From: Hydrangea macrophylla
Lineage: Eukaryota; Streptophyta; Magnoliopsida; Cornales; Hydrangeaceae
Reading direction: 5' to 3'
NCBI GenBank assembly: GCA_033977485.1
Contig: CM066991.1
Span: 34,283,850 to 34,347,849 of the forward strand
Length of the DNA: 64,000 nucleotides
Under the pieces are notes generated by a model that was not told the origin of the DNA, did not search any database, and saw nothing but the letters and a program-made list of their open reading frames with translations. Positions 57,683 through 64,000 of this stretch are shown piece after piece. The stretch's first letter is position 1, and each line of letters starts with the position of its first letter. Made by a program: the position numbers and the translations under genes.

Positions 57683-58160
57683 GACCCTGCAACCACCCAT
57701 GTTCCAGGTCAGTTTCCTACGGTCGGTATTCCCGTCCATCTCCCTAACAAAGCGCTTGGGGGGCAAGGGAATGCAGGCTTAAACAGGAAATTAAACAAGG
57801 TTTAACCTAGGTCCAACCGACAATGGGGGCAAACCCCCTAGGTGACCCACGATGGCTAAACCCCAAAAGACCCTGCAACCACCCATGTTCCAGGTCGATT
57901 TCCTACGGTCGGTATTCCCGTCCATCTCCCTAACAAAGCGCTTGGGGGGCAAGGGAATGCAGGCTTAAACAGGAAATTAAACAAGGTTTAACCTAGGTCC
58001 AACCGACAATGGGGGCAAAGCCCCTAGGTGACCCACAATGGCTAAACCCCAAAAGACCCTGCAACCACCCATGTTCCAGGTCAATTTCCTAAGGTTGCTC
58101 GCTACTACGCACCTGCCTTACCAAAATGCTTGGGGGGCAGGGGAATGCAGCCTTAAACAG
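57683..58160 (+). repeat. 186-bp tandem repeat, about 2.5 copies
   Basis: Units start GACCCTGCAACCACCCATG at 57683, 57869 and 58055. The first two are nearly identical and the third is more diverged and partial. Each unit carries a G-run, GCTTGGGGGGCA, resembling the polypurine tract GGGGGGCAG used at the LTR. Confidence 0.9.
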
Positions 58161-58655
58161 GGAATCACACCGGTCATTAACAGTACTTGGAGTCCTAGCA
58201 TTCCCAAGTACTAACAGTGATCAGAGATAAATAACCCGGACGGTAAAACAGGACAAGTCCTATAATACACCGGGTATGCCTTCAAAAACAGGTCGAGAAG
58301 ACCAGGCGTTCTACCAGTTACGGTCCTAAACCATTTTGCTAAGGCAGTGTTCGGTTCGACTAAAACTGGTCAGATACTGGCAGAAGACCAATTATTCAAC
58401 CGGTTGCAACCCTAATCCATGTGCTAAGTGAAGGGTCTTGCAATTGAAAACTGGTCGGGGATTGGCAATCACATGGGCATGCAAGTACAAAATGTAAACA
58501 GTTAATGGAAAGGAAAGTGGCCTCAGGGGCCTTGCCATTGATTAAAAGCAGACTTGTACAGACCCTAGGGTGAGCAGTTGTAGTAGCTCACCCCCCCACA
58601 AAACAAAAAAAAATACTACAACAGTAAAAGAAGAAAAAGAAAGGGCATAAAAGCC
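58161..58655 (-). other. 3' flank of antisense gene 1
   Basis: Read on the minus strand this holds GAGCTACTACAACTGC, GTACAAGTC, TTTTAATCAATGGCAAGG and CCTGAGGCCA. The same landmarks follow antisense gene 2 (61929 down to about 61790), so the two genes share a 3' untranslated region by descent. No frame is present. Confidence 0.6.
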
Positions 58656-60757
58656 CTACTGGTCACCCACAACGTCCAGCTCTTCCTCCGCAGCAGGAGC
58701 GGCTCCAACTGGCGCAGCCTCCGCAGGCCCCCCGCCAGCAGCCCGGTCCTCTTTCCAGTAATTGGATTCGGCCCAGGAATAGCCGGAGATGTCCCAGTCC
58801 GGGTGATCCGCCATAACACGGGCAAACAGGTCCTTGTAGCCCTTGAGGAATCCAGCCTCGAATTCCTCCTCGGCATCTTTCGTCTCTGCTTCAAGGGTGG
58901 CGGTCGCTTCGGACAGAGTGGCGGTCAGAGCCTCAACTTCCTTCTCGGCAGCAACCCGACCGGCCTCCGCGGCAGCAAGCTTGGCCTCTAAAGCAGCGAG
59001 CTGGGCCTCAGCAGCCGTTCGGGAAGCCCGCTCGGTTAAAACCACAGCTCGGGCCTCCCCCAGCTCCTGGCCCAAAGCCCTAGCCTTCTCCGCCTCAGCC
59101 TCCCGGGCCGTCTTTTCCATGGAGAGGGCCTCCTCAGCAGCCGCCAGCTTCCCGGTCAGCGCGGGGAAGGTCGCCTCGGACCCCGCTGCTATACAACCGA
59201 CCTGCAAACGAAAACAGCTATAAGCATTATGAGCGAAACAAGCAATAAGCACCTATGAGAAGTACGAAATATGGACGCACCATATGGCTAATGCTGTAGA
59301 GCCAAGCGGTCACGTCCTCCGGGTTTAACAAGGAGCACTTGTCCACCTGACCCGGCAGCAGAGCGGGGCGGATCCTCCCGCGTACCTCATCCGCCCTCTC
59401 AACCGGCGGCACTGCAGGAAGCCCTCTATGCACGGTCTCCTCCACAGTAGGGAAGGAGACACCAGCTGTTTTGGAAGCAGCGGGCGTCTTGGGGGGCACG
59501 GCAATGGTCACCCCGGGCGCCGAGGTGCCTACCCCCTCCTTGTCAGGGCGGATGACGATGCCCCGGGTGAGCCTCTTGAGCTTCTGGCCCTCGGTGGGCT
59601 CCAGCCTCTTCCTCTTTGGTCCAGCTCGGGCAAGCAGGGCCTCCTCTTTCTCCTTCAGCGCCGCCGCGTCCTTAGGAGCCATTGCTGCAAAACAACCGGA
59701 AAGATATTAGGCCGCGAAGAAAGATGTAAGAGGAAACAGTGGAATAAATAGAACGCTGACCGGGAACAGTAGGAGAGGAAGCCGGGACTTCTGAGGGCTC
59801 CGCGGGGGAATAAGACACCACTATGTCTCCCGTCGGGGACAGAACGTTCCGAATGTTGGTGGGCAACTGTGCTAAGCCCCAAATCCTGGCCTGGGACGCC
59901 TCGGAGATCTCAGGAATGTCTGCCGACCCAGCTGCAAGTAGAAGCATAAAACCGGTTAACAGGTCAATAAATCCATAAAACCGAAAGAGACAAACAAAAG
60001 AAAGACAGGTAGCCTTACCCCTCAGCTCCTTCACCCAGGATGTCCTCGGCCGGGTCCCCGCGGCCTCGTCACAAAGGAGAAGGGTGGACACTTGGAAGAA
60101 CTTGCTCTTCCACCCCTTGTTGTTACTGGGGCACTTGTCGATAATCTTTCTGCCCGGCCGGGCGGAGAAAGAAAAGAACCCCAGTTCCCCGTGTACGGGA
60201 AACGGCCGATGGGCCCATAGAAACTCCTCGAGGGTCACCTCACACCCGAACGCCTGGGGCCACAGAGATATACAACCCATCAGGAATCTCCACCCGTTGG
60301 AGGCCAGTTGCCCGGGAGCAATCCCAAGGTGAATCAGGATGGCCCTGGCTACTGGGTGGAGCGGAAGGCGGAGACCTGCCATCATTGCATCCTCGAAAAG
60401 AGTCGTGAAGCCCGGATAGTAAAGGTGCGCTCCCCCGGAATTCACCGCCAAAGAGCAACTACCCGGGAAGGAGTATCTCTTCCTAATCCGGATAAGGTCC
60501 TCGGAACGCAAAATCGAGAACACTGACTCACAAGCAAACGCAACGCCGGGATCGGACTCCCCGGGCGCCTCGTCGCCCAAACCCCTAGAGACGGAGGCAA
60601 CGGGGGGCCCCTCGGCGGATTCGTCATCAGACTGACGGGCTGGAATCAAGCCCTCACTCTGGTGGTCAGAAGGAGGGTCCAAAACCGGGTCGGAGCCATC
60701 CGACCGGAACATCTCGCTAATCGAACGGGACGCAGAATTGAAGCCGGAATGCTCCAT
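58656..60757 (-). CDS. Antisense gene 1: PF04195-like protein with coiled coil, five exons
   Basis: Predicted minus-strand join of 60757-60019, 59931-59761, 59684-59281 and 59201-58656 totals 1860 nt and stays in frame (619 residues). Donors are GTAAGG, GTCAGC and GTGCGT; acceptors end in TTGCAG or TTTGCAG. A 5' leader intron (61109-60855, donor GTAAGT) is also likely. Residues about 75-230 resemble the putative gypsy-type transposon domain PF04195 (GLRLPLHPVARAIL, LASNGWRFLMG). A basic stretch near 325-345 (GPKRKR...KLKR) could be a nuclear signal, and about 450-560 is an alanine/glutamate-rich coiled coil. The tail is acidic. The older Tat copy starts one exon earlier in an ATG where this copy has TTG, so the start at 60757 is inferred. 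Function unknown; I would not call it a transposase. Confidence 0.75.
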
Positions 60758-60854
60758 CTCGGATGCCCCTGGGGAAGGAAGAGGGAGTAGATCGTGACCT
60801 AAATACGGATCGGAAACCCCGAGCCTGAGGTACAGGGAAGGCAATGTCACTAAC

Positions 60855-61109
60855 CTAAAAGGCAGAGAGTAGATGGCCCTAAACGTCAGAAGGCACTCTC
60901 TCAGTGAAACTACGGAGACACCGGTCCGGCTCAACTGGCCTGAGTCTCCACCCGACCGGAAAAACGAGCAGAATCTAAGGAAGAAAAAATTCCACTCCCG
61001 CTCGAACCCTACCGGACTCACTCTCTCCAGTTTCGCTACGAAAAGAAGAGAAGATGGGGAAAGGGAAGAAGGGAGCAACAGACGAAAGCTCGGAAAGAAG
61101 AGGACTTAC
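60855..61109 (-). other. Predicted 5' leader intron of antisense gene 1
   Basis: Consensus donor TTT/GTAAGT (61109) and acceptor CTGCCTTTTAG (60855) on the minus strand bound a 255-bp, T-rich interval. The older copy shows a comparable acceptor, CTGCCTTACAG, near 34116. An open frame runs through the interval, so retention is also possible. Confidence 0.55.
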
Positions 61110-61219
61110 AAAGCTTGCGCAGAAAAGAGAACTCGAGAATCTTGCTCGGACTAGCTTCTGCTCTCAGGACGTTCGGCGATCTCTCTGCAGTAAAGGGCCA
61201 GAGAAGTGGACAAGCATTC

Positions 61220-61229
61220 ATTTTATAGA
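61220..61229 (-). promoter_or_regulatory. TATA box of antisense gene 1
   Basis: TTCTATAAAA on the minus strand, about 110 bp upstream of the leader donor. It faces against the LTR promoter, so this gene would be transcribed independently of the genomic RNA. Confidence 0.55.
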
Positions 61230-61611
61230 AACCGGGAACGGCCCAGATCAAAACGTATCCAACGGTCCGCGTGATCCCCCGCCCGAAGTTGCTGACAGTT
61301 GTCTCCTCGGGCGCATGAAACGTTGCCTAGAAAGGCGTGCGCATTAAAGGCCTGACATGACTGTTCGGATGGCGCGCAAGTGGCTTGGTTGCGTCCGCGC
61401 TGGCGTAGTTCGAACCTAACCAGGTCAACGACCAGCGAACACGTGGCAGCAGCGACTCCCGAACCAACGGATCGCCCGCTCGGGGAAATGCCCCGACCGA
61501 CGCCTTCCTCCGGCCCCGCCCGAAGGACAAAATCCCGGTCTACTACCGAACGGTTCCCAGGGAAAATTTCAGTTTTCAACCCTCATCAGACGGAGCGTCC
61601 AATCAGCTTTG
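61230..61611 (-). promoter_or_regulatory. Upstream promoter region of antisense gene 1 (duplicated module)
   Basis: Aligned with 63151-63530: both contain a GGCGCATGAAAC/GGCGTGCGCATTAAA or AGGCGCATGCATTAAA block, a CACGTGGC G-box-like core (61440 and 63361), a CCGAACGGTT segment, and the CCTCATCAGA block before the polypurine tract. Confidence 0.55.
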
Positions 61612-61625
61612 AAAATGGGGGGCAG
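61612..61625 (+). other. Internal copy of the polypurine tract
   Basis: AAAATGGGGGGCAG, the same core as the tract at 63532-63546 that abuts the 3' LTR, and with the same preceding block (CCTCATCAGA...CCAATCAGCTTTG). It is not followed by an LTR but by unique sequence. Confidence 0.75.
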
Positions 61626-61929
61626 GTGGTACGTGCACGAGAATCTCGGCGTAACCACACAGCAAGTCCACGAGGTCTATTGGACGCTGGTTGGAATTTT
61701 GGAACTCCAACCGAATAAACCAGTGTCAAAATAGAAATCGGAAATACCGATAGGTCAACAACAGTTCGAGTATTAACAGCTACAACAAAGTGCAATTAAC
61801 GCGAAAGGGATGGCCTCAAGGACCTTGTTCATTGATTAAAAAAAAAAACTGTACAAGTTCGGGGGGCAGTTGTAGTAGCCTCCCCAAAAAAAAAAAAAAA
61901 AAAAAAAAAAGAGAGAAAGACGGCAGACT
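61626..61929 (-). other. 3' flank of antisense gene 2
   Basis: On the minus strand: a long T-run, GGGGAGGCTACTACAACTGC, GTACAGTTTTT and AATCAATGAACAAGGTCC, homologous to the 3' flank of antisense gene 1. No frame is present. Confidence 0.6.
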
Positions 61930-63018
61930 TCAAGTGCCCTTATCCTTCAAGGCCTTGATCTCCTCCTCCAGGGCAGCCATCCTCTCCACCAGCCCTTGGA
62001 CGGTCAACTCTAGGGCGTGGACATCCACCTCCCGCATGACAAAGTTCGTCTCCAGGTGAGCGGTCTGCTTTTCCACTTCCTGCAGGCGGCCCTCCATGTT
62101 AGCAAGAGAGAGGTCCGTCCAGGTGGGCACACGGAGACCGCTCGGGGTGTCAAGCTTGCTCCTTTTCGGCGAAGGTCCAGAGACTTCACCAACAGCTTTT
62201 CCCTTCCCTTTCCCGGGCGGGGCAGGTGGCGGGCTCGCGTCCTCAGATGAAGATGAGACTGAATCACTGCTGGTGGACAAGGTGACCGGCCCCTTGGACG
62301 GCCCGGCCATGCCCGTGGCCCGTGAACCAGAGGCCATGGATCGAGTATAGCGGCGTGACCCCGAAGCCACAGCGGCAGAGGAGGGTCCAGCGCCCGCATC
62401 GTCTACTGGTCCCCCAACCAGATCAGAAAACGAAAGCCCGGCCTCGATAGCTCGGTCAATCGCCTCCGTTTCATCAGCAGTGGGGGCAATGCCACGGGAG
62501 GCGGCAAACGTTCGCCTGCAGAGGTCAGGATCAAAAGTCTCGGGGGGGCAGAGAACGCCATCTTCCAGCCAGTTGCCGGCAACCATAACCCAGGGGTATT
62601 GCTGCCAGTTCTTATTTGCAAAATCCAGGCCTCGGACAAGGTCCTTTCCCTCAGTCTTGGGGCGGAAGTAGGGACCTCCGTTGTCGATCCCCATTATGTA
62701 GCACCTTGCGACGTCGGCGGACCGGAGGAACAACCTCAGTCGCTCGTTCAGTACCGAAATCCCCCAGAGGAGGCGGGCGACATTCGGGCGGCATCTGTGG
62801 AGCGGAATGCGCAGCCCCACGAGCAGGTCACAAAAGGAGACTGGAAGAGAAAAGCGCAGTCCCACAATTAGCAGCAGATAGCTGCTAATAAGGACGAAAG
62901 GAGGGGCCACTTCCTCTCCCTCAATGTGTGGACGAACTACTACGTCGTCCGGAATTTGGCAGTCCTCTCGGAAGGCTCTGAGCCCTTCGTCAGACGACAG
63001 GTCGATGTTGGAAGCCAT
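61930..63018 (-). CDS. Antisense gene 2: single-exon PF04195-like relative, 362 residues
   Basis: An uninterrupted minus-strand frame with ATG at 63018, 120-130 bp downstream of a TATA box. Residues about 38-165 resemble the same domain as gene 1: VGLRFSLPVSFCDLLVG, LRIPLHRCRPNVARLLWG and later PYFRPKTEG and NWQQYPWVMV. Residues about 200-290 are Ser/Gly/Pro-rich with basic clusters (KGKGKAV, PKRSK), possibly nuclear targeting. The C-terminal 50 residues form a coiled coil (LEEEIKALKDKG end). Its promoter and 3' flank are shared with gene 1, while the coding parts have diverged widely. Function unknown. Confidence 0.75.
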   Translation of the reverse strand: MASNIDLSSDEGLRAFREDCQIPDDVVVRPHIEGEEVAPPFVLISSYLLLIVGLRFSLPVSFCDLLVGLRIPLHRCRPNVARLLWGISVLNERLRLFLRSADVARCYIMGIDNGGPYFRPKTEGKDLVRGLDFANKNWQQYPWVMVAGNWLEDGVLCPPETFDPDLCRRTFAASRGIAPTADETEAIDRAIEAGLSFSDLVGGPVDDAGAGPSSAAVASGSRRYTRSMASGSRATGMAGPSKGPVTLSTSSDSVSSSSEDASPPPAPPGKGKGKAVGEVSGPSPKRSKLDTPSGLRVPTWTDLSLANMEGRLQEVEKQTAHLETNFVMREVDVHALELTVQGLVERMAALEEEIKALKDKGT

Positions 63019-63140
63019 TGGAAGGAAGATTGAAGTAGTATGGGCAGAGGAAAAGGGGTCGGGAGTGCTTTGCTCTGAAAACCCGCTCGGTGATTATTGA
63101 TCTTCAAACAGTGGTGAATATGTAGAATGAACTGACGCTC

Positions 63141-63150
63141 CTTTTATAAA
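63141..63150 (-). promoter_or_regulatory. TATA box of antisense gene 2
   Basis: TTTATAAAAG on the minus strand, about 125 bp before the ATG at 63018. It is identical to the TATA box at 33739-33748 in the decayed Tat copy. Confidence 0.6.
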
Positions 63151-63530
63151 GACAAAGGACGGCTCAGATTGAATCAGATCGGACGGTCAGGACATTTTCC
63201 CGCTCTTGGCGACTGACGGCTGTCACATCGGGCATACCATACGCCGCCTCAAAAGGCGCATGCATTAAATGCACGACGTGACGGTTTAGTCCCAGCGCAA
63301 ACTGTTCGGTTACCTCCACGATGGCCCCGTCGCATCCCAACTAGGCCTGCAAGCAGCTGACACGTGGCCCTCGGCAATACCGGACCCTCCAGGCTCCCGC
63401 TCGGTCCTTTCCCGGAAAGATAACCCCGGGTCAGCCTTACCTCGGGGAAGGCCTCGGCTTCTTCCCGAACGGTTTCTCGTGAACAGCTCTGATTTCCAAA
63501 CCTCATCAGATATGGCATCCAATTAGCTCT
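63151..63530 (-). promoter_or_regulatory. Upstream promoter region of antisense gene 2
   Basis: Homologous to 61230-61611 (shared landmarks are given there). It sits directly inside the 3' LTR and includes CACGTGGC at 63361. Confidence 0.5.
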
Positions 63531-63531
63531 G

Positions 63532-63546
63532 GAAATGGGGGGCAGC
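63532..63546 (+). other. Polypurine tract of the Retand element
   Basis: GAAATGGGGGGCAGC ends directly at the first base of the 3' LTR, the expected place for plus-strand priming. Confidence 0.85.
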
Positions 63547-64000
63547 TGATATGCTCAGAATTATCCAGCATTGGCCCAACGGCCACGTCAGCATCGAAGA
63601 CCAAGCAGAACCCTGGGGTCCACACCCAGGGCTTGCCAGCGTCACCGCTCGGAGTGCCCGCACTGCCCGGGCGTGACCTTCGGCGGCTCTCCCGGACGCG
63701 CGGCTCAACTCCAGCAGTTTCCTTGTGCGGCCAGAGTCCTATTAGGAATAAAACTCGATAGGTTCCTAATCTGATAAGGATCTTCCCTTAACTTGTGCAC
63801 ATCAAATTGTGATTGATATAGGCTTCCTAATGGATCTAAGTTTCCATGTAGAGGTGGACTCTTGCATCTATAAAAGAGCCCACCCATACCCTTCTAAAGG
63901 GGAGAAAAACAACGATCTTGAGAAACCTAATAACTAGAGCATACACTGAAATGCATATACCCGGACGGTATTACTGGTAGTGCCGCCCACCATTGTTGGC
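63547..64000 (+). repeat. 3' LTR of the young Retand element (partial)
   Basis: The first 454 bp of the LTR, starting TGATATGCTCAG; the rest lies beyond the window and would end near 64148 if it has the 5' LTR's length. It has five substitutions against the 5' LTR and no indels. Confidence 0.9.

Noticed and set aside
57683..58160. A CRISPR-like array
   Set aside because: Units are contiguous 186-bp tandem repeats with no spacers, in a plant retrotransposon.
59672..61078. A single 468-codon minus-strand frame as the antisense protein
   Set aside because: It reads through two intervals with good splice sites, and the predicted spliced exons join in frame with further exons downstream; the older copy supports the introns. 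I kept it only as an alternative in the gene entry.

Overview
This window is repeat-dominated nuclear DNA from a flowering plant, most likely a eudicot. I infer this from nested Ty3/gypsy LTR retrotransposons of the Tat/Retand, Athila and Del/Tekay-like types, an RTE-clade LINE, and hAT, Mutator-like, CACTA and Helitron-like DNA elements. The only host-gene similarity I recognise is an exon fragment of a VAMP71-type longin SNARE. I see no intact host gene, rRNA, tRNA gene or CRISPR array, and the species cannot be named from sequence alone.

Layout. 1-1845: VAMP71-like exon fragment beside a CACTA-type terminal region. 1846-3066: 5' end (LTR plus start of gag) of a minus-strand Tat element, inserted in an Athila LTR whose remainder, primer site and leader run to about 4200. 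4721-8860: a 4.1-kb solo LTR with a perfect AGGGT target duplication. 8861-14869: sparse DNA with foldback elements, an RTE LINE remnant (10505-11600) and an hAT element (12182-12748). 14870-18615: a second candidate solo LTR. 18616-21483: sparse DNA with an hAT MITE and an RNase H-like remnant. 21484-30060: a 363-bp Mutator-type foldback element split at its centre by an Athila element (21666-29874, target duplication GGATC) that keeps gag-protease but has no recognisable reverse transcriptase or integrase. 30447-32029: Helitron-like and hAT elements. 32753-49255: a decayed minus-strand Tat element interrupted by a decayed Del/Tekay-like element (40358-48777). 49261-51138: a second copy of the 4.1-kb LTR family, cut by the youngest insertion. 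51139-64000: a young, GC-rich Tat/Retand element whose 3' LTR runs off the window.

The young Retand element is the most interesting part. Downstream of its gag-pol (Gag, protease, RT, a degenerate first RNase H, a second archaeal-type RNase H, integrase) lie two genes transcribed against the element. Each has its own TATA-type promoter and related 5' and 3' flanks. The first is a five-exon gene whose predicted splice sites join into one continuous 619-codon frame; the second is a single-exon 362-codon relative. A second copy of the polypurine tract lies between them, as if a promoter/gene/PPT unit had been added at the 3' end. The older Tat copy here carries only one such unit, with the same intron positions.

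Several internal stops in these elements are TAG where related copies or the motif imply glutamine (CAG), which fits deamination of methylated CHG sites.
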